Assembly: GCA_945957575.1 (NCBI GenBank)
Contig: CAMFLW010000011.1
Location: 1 to 46,614 of the forward strand
Length of the DNA: 46,614 bases
From: an uncultured Aeromonas sp.
Lineage (GTDB): Bacteria > Pseudomonadota > Gammaproteobacteria > Enterobacterales > Aeromonadaceae
Reading direction: 5' to 3'
Part shown: piece after piece, positions 10,113 to 19,882 of the stretch
How positions within the stretch are numbered: position 1 is the first letter of the stretch
Layout: each line of letters begins with the position of its first letter
The notes under the pieces: generated by a model
What the model saw: only the letters and a program-made list of their open reading frames with translations
What the model was told of the DNA's origin: nothing
Database searches by the model: none
Made by a program: the position numbers and the translations under genes

Positions 10113-10397
10113 ATGAGCCAGGAAATCAACGAGCTTGAGGCAAAAGAGACCGCCTCGCAGAACAATGCCAAGCGCCAGCGTCAGCATGTAAAACGCAAAC
10201 AAGAGAGTCATACCCGGTTGCAATGCTGGATCAGTAACCGCCATGCCGAACGGTTGGCGGCACTAGGCTTGCATCTTGAAGATAGCCAGGCATCACTCAT
10301 CGAACAGGCGATCGATCTGCTCTATCACCATGAACTGGGGAGCGAACCTCACGCAGAGAAAGTGGAGATAGCGCTGTTGGAAGAGAGTGTCGAGTAA
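10113..10397 (+). CDS. Small basic protein, ribbon-helix-helix-like
   Basis: A 94-residue protein with a charged, Lys/Arg-rich N-terminal stretch (residues 17-35) and then RLQCWISNRHAERLAALGL followed by SLIEQAIDLLYHHE, a strand-helix-helix pattern like CopG/RepA2-type repressors. It starts at ATG 10113 with AAGG upstream; a TTG four codons earlier is possible. It lies 170 bases after the tyrosine recombinase on the same strand and could control it. The function is inferred from shape only. Confidence 0.55.
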   Translation: MSQEINELEAKETASQNNAKRQRQHVKRKQESHTRLQCWISNRHAERLAALGLHLEDSQASLIEQAIDLLYHHELGSEPHAEKVEIALLEESVE

Positions 10398-10421
10398 CAA
10401 TGAGCTTGGTTAAGCAGAGAT

Positions 10422-10455
10422 AAAAAAAGCCAGGTACGAATTCCGTGTACCTGGC
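10422..10455 (-). terminator. Terminator facing the rsmF transcript
   Basis: Arms GCCAGGTAC and GTACCTGGC with a nine-base loop. On the minus strand the hairpin is followed by seven T, so it should stop transcription arriving from rsmF (stop at 10621). A second small hairpin, GGCTCT/AGAGCC, lies at 10467-10482; no other feature was found in the 223 bases between 10398 and 10620. Confidence 0.75.
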
Positions 10456-10620
10456 ATAGGGGAATTGGCTCTTTGCAGAGCCGTGCGCTAACTGGTGTTC
10501 GGATTGCCTTAAGCTTAGACAAGGCTCAAGGCTTTTCAAGAACCCGATAAAATTTCAACCAGAGTGTGGGTTTTGCAGACTCGAACAGCGTCGAGTCATC
10601 CTTCCTCGTTCAGTCAAAAA

Positions 10621-12084
10621 TCAGCCAAACAGATTGTTGTCGCGCACCAGCTCCCGGGGCAGAGCATTCTTGATCCGGCTCCCCACCCATTTCCCCATAC
10701 CCAGGGTATGACCCTGATAACGAACGATCACCTCGCCAGCGCCAGCATCCTGCTCTGGCCAGACGTCCCGTCCCATCATGAATTCCCGCGAGTTGGCACT
10801 GTCCAGTTCGACCACGCCCTTGCTCGCTTTATCACCATAGGCGAGCGCCCACTCATGGGTGAGGCGATAGCCTTTCTTGAACGTCTCGGCCAACTTGATG
10901 CCGATGCGATCGAAGCGCAGCTTGCCCTGAACCTGTTCAAACAGATGAGGAAATAGCCAGATCTCGTCATTGCGGCCAAACAGTTGACCTTGTGGCACCA
11001 CACCAAAATTGGCTTCAATTTCGCGCAGCATGGGCTCAGACTCTTTCGCTGCCAATGGCAGGAAAGGGAATTTGCCGAGCTTGCCCGGTTGGAACATGGT
11101 GTTGGGCACCGAGTGGTGCTTGCGCAATCTGGCAACGAAAAAGCCTTCACTGTCGAAGATCTGGGGCCAAACGTGCAGGTATCCTTCGGATGTGCAGGCC
11201 TGCTCTGCATGGGGGAACAGGTCGGCCAGCGAGTCAAAACTCAAGGCATCGCCAAACTTGTCCAGCAGTGACTGACAGACCTCCTGGTTCTCCTGCAAAC
11301 TGAGCGTGCAGGTGGAGTAGACCAGTACGCCACCCGGTTTCAAAGCATGGAAGGCACTCTCCAGCAGCCCCTGCTGCACCGCCGCAATCTCGTCGATGCT
11401 CTCGATGCTCCAGTTGCGCAGCGCATCTTCATCCTTGCGCACGGTACCTTCACCGGAGCAGGGGGCATCGAGCAGGATGGCGTCGAAGGTCTCCGGCAGC
11501 CACTGACCAAACACCTTGGCATCAAAGTGGGTCATCCCCACATTGGTCACCCCGCAGCGCTGAATATTGGCGCTCAATACCTTGAGCCGACTGCTGGAAA
11601 ACTCGTTGGCAACCAGCATCCCCTGATTGTTCATCAGGGCGGCGATCTGGGTAGTCTTGGAGCCGGGGGCGGCCGCTGCGTCCAGCAACATGCCGTCCGC
11701 TTTGATCTTGTCGCTGGCAAAGAGCGCCGTCACCGGCAGCATGGAGCTCGCTTCCTGAATGTAGAAGAGGCCGCTCAAATGCTCGGCCGTATTGCCGAGG
11801 GGCACGCTCTCATCTGTGCGGCTCAGCCAGAAGCCTGTCTCGCACCAAGGCACGGGCTCGAACTGCCAGCCTTGTGGCTGCATCTTTTCAACGAAGTCAG
11901 AGACGGCAATCTTGAGCGTGTTGACCCGGATACTGCGCCGCAACGGCCGCCGGCAACTTGCAACGAACTCATCCATGGAGAGATGAGCAGGCATGATGGC
12001 CGCTATATGGCGCAAAAAGTGATCGGGAAGATAGGTATTGTCGTGCACTGTGCCGTCTCGTTGACCGAAAAAGAGGGGCGACAT
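10621..12084 (-). CDS. rsmF: 16S rRNA m5C1407 methyltransferase
   Basis: SAM-dependent RNA cytosine-C5 methyltransferase (YebU) acting on C1407 of 16S rRNA in the 30S subunit. AAPGSKTTQ binds SAM; the two conserved cysteines are in DAPCSGEG (about residue 209) and STCTLS (about 259), the latter being the nucleophile. The C-terminal part (ELVRDNNLF at the end) matches the PUA-like domain of E. coli RsmF. The start is uncertain: ATG at 12084 has no clear ribosome site, and a GTG at 12048 would give VHDNTYLPDHF, closer to the E. coli N-terminus. It follows letA-letB on the same strand, the same neighbourhood as yebS-yebT-yebU. Confidence 0.94.
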   Translation of the reverse strand: MSPLFFGQRDGTVHDNTYLPDHFLRHIAAIMPAHLSMDEFVASCRRPLRRSIRVNTLKIAVSDFVEKMQPQGWQFEPVPWCETGFWLSRTDESVPLGNTAEHLSGLFYIQEASSMLPVTALFASDKIKADGMLLDAAAAPGSKTTQIAALMNNQGMLVANEFSSSRLKVLSANIQRCGVTNVGMTHFDAKVFGQWLPETFDAILLDAPCSGEGTVRKDEDALRNWSIESIDEIAAVQQGLLESAFHALKPGGVLVYSTCTLSLQENQEVCQSLLDKFGDALSFDSLADLFPHAEQACTSEGYLHVWPQIFDSEGFFVARLRKHHSVPNTMFQPGKLGKFPFLPLAAKESEPMLREIEANFGVVPQGQLFGRNDEIWLFPHLFEQVQGKLRFDRIGIKLAETFKKGYRLTHEWALAYGDKASKGVVELDSANSREFMMGRDVWPEQDAGAGEVIVRYQGHTLGMGKWVGSRIKNALPRELVRDNNLFG

Positions 12085-12124
12085 CTTATCACAGGGCCAA
12101 GAATAATCTTAAAGTGCAACAGGT

Positions 12125-12157
12125 AAAAATGAACAAGCCCGGCCAAATGCCGGGCTT
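12125..12157 (-). terminator. Hairpin between letB and rsmF
   Basis: Arms AAGCCCGGC and GCCGGGCTT around a five-base loop; on the minus strand it is followed by TGTTCATTTTT, a fair but interrupted T-run. It would end the letA-letB transcript or weaken read-through into rsmF. Confidence 0.6.
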
Positions 12158-12180
12158 GGATAGCTACGTGAGGGGCGGGT

Positions 12181-14733
12181 TCAGGGTTTGATGCGGGGGC
12201 TCCACTCCTGCCACTCTTTCTCGGCCTTGCCGTAGAGGGGATAGCTGTGACCAGCCTTGACGGTCGGCCCCATCTCTTTTTCCGGCGTATTGAAGGCAAT
12301 GCCGCCGGCAAGCAGGCTCTGCACCGTCTCCACTTCGATGGTACCGCCGGTCAGGCCAATGTCCGCCTTGACCCCGGAGGCATTCCAGAAGCGGGAGTTG
12401 GCGCGCACCAGATGGGCATATTCCTGATCTACATTAACGTCGATCACCACCTCGCTGCCATCGCGGGCCAGTGCTACCTTGGTCACGCTGCCGACCACCA
12501 TCTTGCGAAACAGCAGCGGGCTGCCAACCGAGAGGCCATTCACCGACGCGCTTTTCAGGGTGAGGGCCAAACCGGCAGGGCCGCTCTGGCTCAGGGGGAA
12601 GCTGCTGCGGCCCGCCCCTTTGCCGGGCTCAGCCTCGACAAAGGCCCCCTTGATCAGGGTATCGAGATGGGCGACACCGCCCAGACCCAGCTTGGCTTGC
12701 ACCAGGGTAAAGCGCGCGCCGGATTGCAGGAAACGCTCGGCGTACTGGCCATCCAGCTCGGCCTTGAAGATCACCTGACCCAGGGTTGGCTCCAGTTCAA
12801 TCTGCTCAATCTTGCCGATATCCACCCCGCGATAGCGGATCGGGCTACCAACTCCCAATCCCGGGTTGTTCTCGGCCACCAGAGACAGCGTGCGGATCTT
12901 TGCCTTGGCTTGATCCTTGTTGTCAAACAGCTGATGGCTGCTGCGGCCATTGGCCAGATAGTCGAACTCGATGGCGCCGCGCAGCAGGGTACCAAGGCTG
13001 CCCACCTTGACCTGCACCCCATCGACCCGCACCTTGGTGTCGATGGCCGGTTTTTTCCAGAACTGGGGTTGCTGGGCGAGGAGGGGCGCATACATCCCAT
13101 CAATCTCGAGCTCTATCTCCACTCCCTCTTTGGCGGCGCGCAGCTGTTTCACCTTGCCAGCCTCCAGCCCCAGATAGAGCACGGGAGAGCCAATACCGAT
13201 GCCGTCCGCCTGATCCGCCTTGAGTAACCAGCGCTGGGGTTTGGCATCGCGGGTACCGAGCAACGCCAGCTCCTGATTGGGGTAGAGGCGGTTAATCCGC
13301 TCGCCACTGCTCGCCTGCACCAGCTTGATGCCGCCACCCAGCCAGGCACTGGCCGGGCTGGCCTCTACCTTGATACCGCTCAGATCCGCATCTATTTGCA
13401 GCGGCGCCGCGCGATAGAAACGGGCACGGGTTAACAGATGGGCGTAAGCGGGCTGGATCTGCAGGGCCACGCTGGCATTGCCGCGCCCATCGAGATCGAG
13501 CTGGCTGATGCGACCAACCTGCAGCCCCTTGTACCAGATGGGGGCATCCTGATTCAGACCAGCCAGATCGTCCGCTTGCAACGTCACCTTGATGCCATCT
13601 TGTGGCGCCCGATCGGTCAGCGCCATCCTGGCCACTTCCTTGCCCGCCACATAGTCAAGGCGAATGGCGGGGCCAGAGAGCAGCCGATCGGCATTCTTCA
13701 CACCGGTCGGGGAGAGAGAAACGCTCTCCCACACCAGTTGGCTCTTGTCGGTGATGCGATATGCCTGCTCCGGATTGATCAGCGCCGTTACCACCCGGCC
13801 CTTGTCAGTAAGGTGGATGGGATCGACGCGACCAATTTCGATCCCCTCGTAGAGAATGGGCATTCCCTCCTTGATGGGCAGATCGCCCGCCATGATATCG
13901 ATGCGCTTGCCGCGCGCCGCTTCTGCCAGCCCCTTGTAGAGGACAAAGGTTTGCCCTTTCTCAGACTCGGGAGACGCTTTGGGGGAGTCAAAGGCGATGC
14001 CGCCGCTCAGAATGGAAGTGAGGCTGCCAGCCTCAACGCTGACGCCAGCCAAACTGAAGGAGCCCTTGATGCCACTGATGTTCCAGAAGCGGGTATCAGC
14101 TTTGACCAGATGTTCGAAACGCGGCTCGATCACCAGATCCAAAATGACGTTCTGGTTGTCCTGACCCAGGCGGGTATTGATGACGCTGCCCACTTCGATG
14201 CCGCGAAAATAGAGCTTGGCACCGATACCGACCGAGCCCAGCGAATCGGCGGTGAGGTGCAACATCCGCCCCTGAGCCTGATAGCCGGGGGGAGGGCCCT
14301 CCAGCGCATCGAAGGTCTTCTCCAGCGGATTGCTTTCGCGCCCCGGTTGCAAGTTGATATAGTTGCCGGAGACCAAAGTATCGAGACCGGATATCTCGGT
14401 CAGCGATGCCTTTGGGCTCACCAGCCAGAAGTCGGATCCCTTGCGAATAAGCGGGCGGGCACGGCTGTCAATCTTGGCCAGCACAGCGATCCGGCGACCA
14501 TCCTCCGCCAACTCCAACTCCTGCACAACACCAATGGCAACGCCTTGAAAACGGATCTGGGTCTTGCCCGGCAAAATGCCGTTGCCCTGAGCAAAGTTGA
14601 TCTGGATAAGCTGGCCACGACTCAATACCTGCTGATAGAGAAAACCACCTGCCAACAGCAGGGCTATCAAAGGCAACAGCCAGACCGGCGATAACCAGCG
14701 GCGCTTTTCAATGACGGGTTCAGCCCCGATCAT
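12181..14733 (-). CDS. letB: Lipid transport protein with seven MCE domains
   Basis: Forms a periplasmic tube that carries lipids between inner and outer membranes. After a short cytoplasmic tail there is one membrane anchor (LSPVWLLPLIALLLAGGFLY, residues 14-33), then seven MCE repeats, each with a core like GSP-x-x-Y-x-G-x-x-x-GxV (for example GSPVLYLGLEAGKV and GSPIRYRGVDIGKI). Seven repeats and 850 residues identify LetB (YebT, 877 in E. coli) rather than three-repeat PqiB. The start has AAGGAG five bases upstream. It is preceded by two letA half-genes and followed by rsmF. Confidence 0.93.
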   Translation of the reverse strand: MIGAEPVIEKRRWLSPVWLLPLIALLLAGGFLYQQVLSRGQLIQINFAQGNGILPGKTQIRFQGVAIGVVQELELAEDGRRIAVLAKIDSRARPLIRKGSDFWLVSPKASLTEISGLDTLVSGNYINLQPGRESNPLEKTFDALEGPPPGYQAQGRMLHLTADSLGSVGIGAKLYFRGIEVGSVINTRLGQDNQNVILDLVIEPRFEHLVKADTRFWNISGIKGSFSLAGVSVEAGSLTSILSGGIAFDSPKASPESEKGQTFVLYKGLAEAARGKRIDIMAGDLPIKEGMPILYEGIEIGRVDPIHLTDKGRVVTALINPEQAYRITDKSQLVWESVSLSPTGVKNADRLLSGPAIRLDYVAGKEVARMALTDRAPQDGIKVTLQADDLAGLNQDAPIWYKGLQVGRISQLDLDGRGNASVALQIQPAYAHLLTRARFYRAAPLQIDADLSGIKVEASPASAWLGGGIKLVQASSGERINRLYPNQELALLGTRDAKPQRWLLKADQADGIGIGSPVLYLGLEAGKVKQLRAAKEGVEIELEIDGMYAPLLAQQPQFWKKPAIDTKVRVDGVQVKVGSLGTLLRGAIEFDYLANGRSSHQLFDNKDQAKAKIRTLSLVAENNPGLGVGSPIRYRGVDIGKIEQIELEPTLGQVIFKAELDGQYAERFLQSGARFTLVQAKLGLGGVAHLDTLIKGAFVEAEPGKGAGRSSFPLSQSGPAGLALTLKSASVNGLSVGSPLLFRKMVVGSVTKVALARDGSEVVIDVNVDQEYAHLVRANSRFWNASGVKADIGLTGGTIEVETVQSLLAGGIAFNTPEKEMGPTVKAGHSYPLYGKAEKEWQEWSPRIKP

Positions 14734-14791
14734 ACCGACTCCTTATTTGGCTGGGTTAAACAGCACATCACACACAGAAATAGAGAACAGC

Positions 14792-15394
14792 TCAACGGGC
14801 CGCCTTGTCCCAAAGCAGCCGGGTATCGAGCATGCGGGCCGACATCATGGTCAGCACCACCACGCCGGCAAAGGCGGTTGCGCCGGGGCCGGCCCGGACG
14901 CTCAGTAGGACGCCGCGATCGACCAGCGCCACCATCAGCGAAATGACAAAGAGATCCAGCATCGACCAGCGGCCGATAAAGTCGATCACCCGATACATCA
15001 AAAGCTGGCGTTTGCGCCGCACCGGTTTGGCCCGTTGCAGCTGCCAGCAGATCCAGGCCAACCCGATTATCTTGCCCACCGGCACCAGTATGCTGGCGGT
15101 GAGCACTATGGTGGCAATCCCGCTCATCTTGCTGCGATAGAGCATCAGGATCCCGCTGAAGATGGTATCCGACTGCAATAGCCCCTTGTTGTAGAAGTGG
15201 GTAATGGGCAGCAGATTGGCGGGGAGCAGCATAAAGGTGGCCAGCGCCAGCAAGCCCCATGACCAGGCGAGAGAGCGGGGAATACGCACTTGCAGCTTGC
15301 TGCCACAGCGCGGGCAGACCTTGCCAGCCTGATAGCGCACCAGCAGGCCACAGGTGTGGCAGCCGCAGAGTCCCATTTCACGGGCGCTGGTCAT
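14792..15394 (-). CDS. LetA/PqiA-type membrane protein, second half
   Basis: A 200-residue inner-membrane protein with an N-terminal zinc-ribbon-like pair (CGCHTC and CPRCGS) and four hydrophobic segments, the layout of one PqiA domain. E. coli LetA has two such domains in one chain. The start is ATG 15394 because AAGGAGG lies seven bases upstream; that site falls within the end of the preceding half-gene, which it overlaps by 17 bases. It is the partner of letB, which begins 58 bases downstream. Confidence 0.88.
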   Translation of the reverse strand: MTSAREMGLCGCHTCGLLVRYQAGKVCPRCGSKLQVRIPRSLAWSWGLLALATFMLLPANLLPITHFYNKGLLQSDTIFSGILMLYRSKMSGIATIVLTASILVPVGKIIGLAWICWQLQRAKPVRRKRQLLMYRVIDFIGRWSMLDLFVISLMVALVDRGVLLSVRAGPGATAFAGVVVLTMMSARMLDTRLLWDKAAR

Positions 15395-16004
15395 CGCCTT
15401 CCTCCTTGAACGGGATCCGATCCCAATAGGGGGCCGGATCAAAGAGGATCAGCAAACTCATGTTGAGCAGCATCAGAATGCCGAGGCTGAGCAGCCCGCC
15501 ACCCAACCTGACATCGGCGATATCGATCAGTTTGAACAGGGCAACCAACAGGCTGACGATATAGACCTCCAGCATGGCCCAGTGACGAAACACTTCGACG
15601 GCCTTCAAGGTTGGCGCAAGGAGATGCCAGCGTTTGGCAAGGCCCGATGCCAGCGCAAAGATCCCAGTCAACAGACCGATGGGGGCCAGCACGGCGCACC
15701 AAAGCACCAGGGATGCGACCCAGAACTCCCCCTCGCCAAACAGCACAAAAATCCCGTGCAACAAGTTGGCATCGGAGTTGACGCCAGCCAGCCGCAGATA
15801 GATGAGGGGCTCGAAAAAGGCGGAGGGGAGCAGCAGAAATCCGGTGATGGTCAGCGCCATCAATTGGGAGGGACGAAAAGCATAACGGCCATAGAGATGC
15901 TGGTGACAGCGAGGGCAGTGGGCATGACGACGCAGCGGCAGCGCCTTGCGCTGGATAAGCAAGTCGCACGCCGGACAGACGATCACGGAACCGGGCTCCA
16001 TCAT
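15378..16004 (-). CDS. LetA/PqiA-type membrane protein, first half
   Basis: A 208-residue inner-membrane protein with CPACD and CPRCHQ metal-binding pairs near residues 10-35 and about four membrane segments (for example LMALTITGFLLLPSAFF). It corresponds to the N-terminal PqiA domain of LetA, expressed here as a separate polypeptide. The likely start is ATG 16004 (or 16001); a TTG at 16013 is also in frame. It is the first gene of the letA-letB unit, divergent from prpB. Split PqiA genes are known in other gammaproteobacteria, so this need not be a frameshift. Confidence 0.87.
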   Translation of the reverse strand: MMEPGSVIVCPACDLLIQRKALPLRRHAHCPRCHQHLYGRYAFRPSQLMALTITGFLLLPSAFFEPLIYLRLAGVNSDANLLHGIFVLFGEGEFWVASLVLWCAVLAPIGLLTGIFALASGLAKRWHLLAPTLKAVEVFRHWAMLEVYIVSLLVALFKLIDIADVRLGGGLLSLGILMLLNMSLLILFDPAPYWDRIPFKEEGDDQRP

Positions 16005-16092
16005 ACAATTCAACCTGTTGAAGCAATTGGTGAAATTTACCCTAAAACCGGTTCCCTGTCTTGCCTGCCTCCTTAATGTTACGAAAGTATAA

Positions 16093-16121
16093 TTGACGTT
16101 AACGTAAACGTGATATTAGAT
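16093..16121 (+). promoter_or_regulatory. prpB promoter with palindromic operator
   Basis: A near-perfect palindrome, TTGACGTTAACGTAAA (16093-16108), begins with a -35-like TTGACG; a -10-like TTAGAT follows after 17 bases (16116-16121). An operator between the -35 and -10 elements is the arrangement used by MerR-family activators, and the palindrome resembles the sites I recall for LiuR-type MerR regulators of branched-chain and fatty acid catabolism. The regulator itself is not in the window. Confidence 0.55.
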
Positions 16122-16151
16122 GGTCAAACCAGACAGATGAAAGGAGTCATG

Positions 16152-17039
16152 ATGTCCAGTTTGCCCCCCTCGGCAGGGCTGCGTTTTCGCACCGCTCTTG
16201 CCAACGAAAAGCCACTACAGATCGTCGGCACCATCAATGCCTATATGGCGCTGATGGCCGAGCGCAGCGGTTTTCAAGCTCTCTATCTCTCCGGCGCCGG
16301 GGTGGCTAACGCCTCCTATGGCTTGCCGGATCTTGGCATGACCACCCTCAACGACGTGCTGATTGATGCCGAGCGGATCACTGCTGCCACCCGTGTGCCG
16401 CTGCTGGTCGATATCGATACCGGCTGGGGCGGGGCATTCAATATCGCCCGCACCATTCGCGCGTTCGAGCGGGCCGGTGTCGCCGCTGTCCATATGGAAG
16501 ATCAGGTGGCCCAGAAGCGCTGCGGTCACCGCCCCAACAAGGCGGTGGTGTCGCTGGAGGAGATGTGCGATCGGATAAAAGCAGCAGTGGATGCCCGCGA
16601 GAATAGCGAGTTCGTCATCATGGCGCGCACCGATGCGCTGGCGGTGGAGGGGATGGAGTCGGCTCTTGAGCGCACCGCTGCCTATGTGGCCGCCGGGGCC
16701 GACATGATCTTCGCCGAGGCGGTGACCGAACTGGCTCAATACGACCAGTTCAAGCAAGCGGCCAAAGTGCCGATCCTTGCCAACATGACCGAGTTCGGCA
16801 AAACCGAGCTGTTTGACAAAGAGTTACTCGCCGCCCACGGCGTCGACATGGTGCTCTATCCCTTGAGTGCCAACCGGGCCGCCAATCAGGCCGCCCTCAA
16901 CGTCTATCACCATATTCGCCAGGATGGCCATCAACGGGCCGTCGTAGAGACCATGCAGACCCGGGAGTCGCTCTACGACTTTCTCGGATATCACCACTAC
17001 GAGCAGACACTGGATCGTCTGTTTTCAGCCAAGGAATAG
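16152..17039 (+). CDS. prpB: 2-methylisocitrate lyase
   Basis: Splits 2-methylisocitrate into pyruvate and succinate, the last step of the methylcitrate cycle for propionyl-CoA. It belongs to the isocitrate lyase/PEP mutase family, with DIDTGWGG for Mg binding and the catalytic Cys in KRCGHRP (Cys124 from the start used here). Two ATG codons (16149, 16152) follow AAAGGAG; the second has the better spacing. The prpC ribosome site overlaps its stop codon. Confidence 0.96.
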   Translation: MSSLPPSAGLRFRTALANEKPLQIVGTINAYMALMAERSGFQALYLSGAGVANASYGLPDLGMTTLNDVLIDAERITAATRVPLLVDIDTGWGGAFNIARTIRAFERAGVAAVHMEDQVAQKRCGHRPNKAVVSLEEMCDRIKAAVDARENSEFVIMARTDALAVEGMESALERTAAYVAAGADMIFAEAVTELAQYDQFKQAAKVPILANMTEFGKTELFDKELLAAHGVDMVLYPLSANRAANQAALNVYHHIRQDGHQRAVVETMQTRESLYDFLGYHHYEQTLDRLFSAKE

Positions 17040-17049
17040 GAGGCAGCTT

Positions 17050-18177
17050 ATGGGGCAACAAAAACCGTTGGGCGGGGCCGGTCTGCGCGGCCAAAGCGCA
17101 GGGGAGACCAGTATCTGTACCGTGGGCAAGAGCGGCACCGGTCTCACCTATCGCGGTTACGACATCAAGGAGCTGGCCGATAGCGCCCAGTTCGAGGAGG
17201 TCGCCTATCTGCTGCTCAAGGGAGAATTGCCGAGTAACCAGCAACTGGCCGACTACAAACGCGAGCTGCGCCGCTTGCGCACGTTGCCGGCGGCGCTGCT
17301 GGAGGTGCTGGAACGCATTCCCGCCGATGCCCACCCCATGGATGTGCTGCGCACCGGCTGCTCCATGCTCGGCGATCTGGAGCCGGAAGAGGGTTTCGAG
17401 CATGAGCATGAAGTGGCGGATCGGCTGCTGGCTGCCTTCCCGGGGATCCTCATCTACTGGTACAAGTTCAGTCACGAGGGAGTTCGCATCGCCCTCGACA
17501 GCAACGAGGAGTGTATCGGTGGCCACTTTCTGGCGCTGCTGCATCAGAAAGCGCCGAGCGAGCTGGAGCGCCGGGTGATGCATGTCTCGCTCATCCTCTA
17601 CGCCGAGCATGAGTTTAACGCTTCCACCTTTGCGGCGCGGGTCTGCGCCTCGACCCTTTCCGACATGTTCTCCTGCATCACCGCCGCCATCGGCACCCTG
17701 CGTGGCCCGCTCCACGGCGGCGCCAACGAGGCGGCCATGGCGATGATCGAAGATTGGCAAGACGAGACGCAGGCAAGGCGCGAACTGCTGGCCAAGCTGG
17801 CGGCCAAGGAGAAGATCATGGGCTTTGGCCACGCCATCTACCGCACTTCTGATCCGCGTAACGTCATCATCAAGGAGTGGTCAGCCAAGCTTGCCGAGGC
17901 GGTGGGGGATGATCGTCTCTATCGCGTCTCCTGCGAGGCGGAGAAGGTGATGTGGGAAGAAAAAGAGCTCTTTCCCAACGCCGACTTCTTCCACGCCAGT
18001 GCCTATCACTACATGGGGATCCCGACCAAGCTGTTCACCCCCATCTTCGTCTGCTCGCGGGTCACCGGCTGGTGCGCCCACGTAATGGAGCAGCGCGAGC
18101 ACAACCGGATCATCCGTCCGAGCGCCGATTATGTCGGCCCGGCCCCCCGTCACTTTGTCTCTCTACAACAACGATAA
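17050..18177 (+). CDS. prpC: 2-methylcitrate synthase
   Basis: Condenses propionyl-CoA with oxaloacetate. It is a citrate synthase-fold protein of 375 residues with the catalytic residues His222 (PLHGGANEA), His261 ([13 protein letters not shown]) and Asp312 ([11 protein letters not shown]). The pattern NADFFHAS and the short length are those of methylcitrate rather than hexameric citrate synthases. AGGAGG sits six bases before the ATG and overlaps the prpB stop, so the two are coupled. Confidence 0.95.
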   Translation: MGQQKPLGGAGLRGQSAGETSICTVGKSGTGLTYRGYDIKELADSAQFEEVAYLLLKGELPSNQQLADYKRELRRLRTLPAALLEVLERIPADAHPMDVLRTGCSMLGDLEPEEGFEHEHEVADRLLAAFPGILIYWYKFSHEGVRIALDSNEECIGGHFLALLHQKAPSELERRVMHVSLILYAEHEFNASTFAARVCASTLSDMFSCITAAIGTLRGPLHGGANEAAMAMIEDWQDETQARRELLAKLAAKEKIMGFGHAIYRTSDPRNVIIKEWSAKLAEAVGDDRLYRVSCEAEKVMWEEKELFPNADFFHASAYHYMGIPTKLFTPIFVCSRVTGWCAHVMEQREHNRIIRPSADYVGPAPRHFVSLQQR

Positions 18178-18187
18178 GGAAGTCACG

Positions 18188-19633
18188 ATGTCCGCCAACG
18201 TCGACGTCAACCACAGACCAGACCCCGATCAGGTGCTGGTCGATATTGCCGATTATGTCTGCAACCACCCCATTACCAGCAAGGCGGCCCTCGACACCGC
18301 CCGCTACTGCCTGATGGATACGCTCGGCTGTGGCCTGCTGGCCCTGCGCTTCCCCGAGTGCACCAAGCACCTTGGCCCCATCGTCCCCGGTACACTGGTA
18401 CCCCACGGTGCCCGGGTACCCGGTACCCAGCTCTGCCTCGATCCGGTCAAGGCAGCCTGGGACATCGGTGCCATCATCCGCTGGCTCGATTACAACGACA
18501 CCTGGCTGGCCGCCGAGTGGGGTCACCCCTCCGACAATCTGGGCGGTATTCTGGCCACTGCCGACTGGCTCTCCCGTACTCGCGTGGCCGAGGGCAAGGT
18601 GCCGCTCACCATGGCCGATGTGCTGGTAGCCATGGTCAAAGCCCACGAAATTCAGGGGGTGCTGGCGCTGGAGAACTCCTTCAATCGGGTCGGTCTCGAT
18701 CACGTGGTACTGGTCAAGGTTGCCAGCACCGCCGTGGTGACTCATATGCTGGGCGGCACCCGCGATCAGGTGATCGATGCGGTCTCCCAGGCCTGGGTCG
18801 ATGGCCAGAGCCTGCGGACCTACCGTCATGCCCCCAATGCAGGGTCGCGCAAGAGCTGGGCGGCGGGGGATGCCACCTCTCGCGCAGTGCGCCTCGCCCT
18901 TATCACCATGAGCGGCGAGATGGGCTATCCCGGTGTGCTGAGCGCCCCCAAGTGGGGTTTCTACGACGTGCTGTTCAAGGGCAACCAGTTCGCCCTCCAT
19001 CAGGGGTACGGCAGCTATGTGATGGAGAACGTGCTGTTCAAGATCTCCTATCCCGCCGAGTTTCATGCCCAGACCGCGGTGGAGTGCGCCATGAAGCTGC
19101 ATGGGCAGGTGAAGGGGCGGCTCGACGAGATAGACCGTATCGAGCTCACCACCCATGAGTCGGCCATTCGCATCATCAGCAAGGTCGGCGCCCTCAACAA
19201 CCCGGCCGATCGGGATCACTGCCTGCAGTACATGGTGGCGGTGCCGCTCATCTTCGGTCGCCTCATCGCCGAGGATTACGAGGACGATGTCGCCGCCGAT
19301 CCCCGCATCGACGCGCTACGCGACAAGATGGTGGTACAGGAGGACAAGCGCTACAGCCGTGAATATCTGGAGGCTGACAAGCGTTCCATTGCCAACGCCA
19401 TCCAGATCTTCTTCAAGGACGGTACTCACACCGCCAAGGTGGAGGTGGAGTATCCGGTCGGTCATCGTCGCCGCCGGGAGGAGGGGATCCCGCTGCTGGT
19501 GGAGAAATTCCAGCACAATCTGGCCACCCGCTTCCCGGCCAAACGGGTCAGCGACATTCTGGCCCTCTGTCAGGACGGGCCGCGGCTTGCCGCCACCCCG
19601 GTACACGCCTTTATGGATCTGCTGGTGATCTGA
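18188..19633 (+). CDS. prpD: 2-methylcitrate dehydratase
   Basis: MmgE/PrpD-family enzyme that dehydrates 2-methylcitrate to 2-methylaconitate. The 481-residue protein includes [18 protein letters not shown] and [15 protein letters not shown], typical of PrpD. The start is ATG 18188, seven bases after AAGGA; the open frame upstream overlaps prpC and lacks a ribosome site. This is the last gene of prpBCD. No prpE (propionyl-CoA synthetase), acnD/prpF or prpR adjoins the cluster, so propionyl-CoA must come from elsewhere, for example odd-chain lipid or amino acid breakdown. Confidence 0.95.
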   Translation: MSANVDVNHRPDPDQVLVDIADYVCNHPITSKAALDTARYCLMDTLGCGLLALRFPECTKHLGPIVPGTLVPHGARVPGTQLCLDPVKAAWDIGAIIRWLDYNDTWLAAEWGHPSDNLGGILATADWLSRTRVAEGKVPLTMADVLVAMVKAHEIQGVLALENSFNRVGLDHVVLVKVASTAVVTHMLGGTRDQVIDAVSQAWVDGQSLRTYRHAPNAGSRKSWAAGDATSRAVRLALITMSGEMGYPGVLSAPKWGFYDVLFKGNQFALHQGYGSYVMENVLFKISYPAEFHAQTAVECAMKLHGQVKGRLDEIDRIELTTHESAIRIISKVGALNNPADRDHCLQYMVAVPLIFGRLIAEDYEDDVAADPRIDALRDKMVVQEDKRYSREYLEADKRSIANAIQIFFKDGTHTAKVEVEYPVGHRRRREEGIPLLVEKFQHNLATRFPAKRVSDILALCQDGPRLAATPVHAFMDLLVI

Positions 19634-19664
19634 CCGATATCTACCGGCGAACAGCGATAAACGA

Positions 19665-19690
19665 AAAGCGGGCCCATCGGCCCGCTTTGT
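19665..19690 (+). terminator. Terminator after prpD
   Basis: Stem AAAGCGGGCC against GGCCCGCTTT with a CATC loop, followed by a short interrupted T tract (GTCGT). It lies 31 bases after the prpD stop. Confidence 0.7.
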
Positions 19691-19882
19691 CGTCTGGCAA
19701 CGGTTACCTGGCAACTTTTGCCCAATCAGACGTTGCTGCTTCTGTCTGTTACCAACGATCGGGCCTTGCGTTGTTGTTGTGTCACCACCACGGCAACGAT
19801 CCGCTTCCCGCGCGCTGTTTCATTGACGCAACAATGACCAATTTCAACTCGATTTATTTGCAACAATCTGCGTCTATCGAAC

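Noticed and set aside
12247-14694. Long plus-strand frames opposite letB
   Set aside because: Shadows of the MCE repeats; no ribosome sites or domains.
14792-16004. letA as a pseudogene broken by a frameshift
   Set aside because: Each half has its own start, ribosome site and complete domain with metal-binding cysteines, and split forms are known in other genera.
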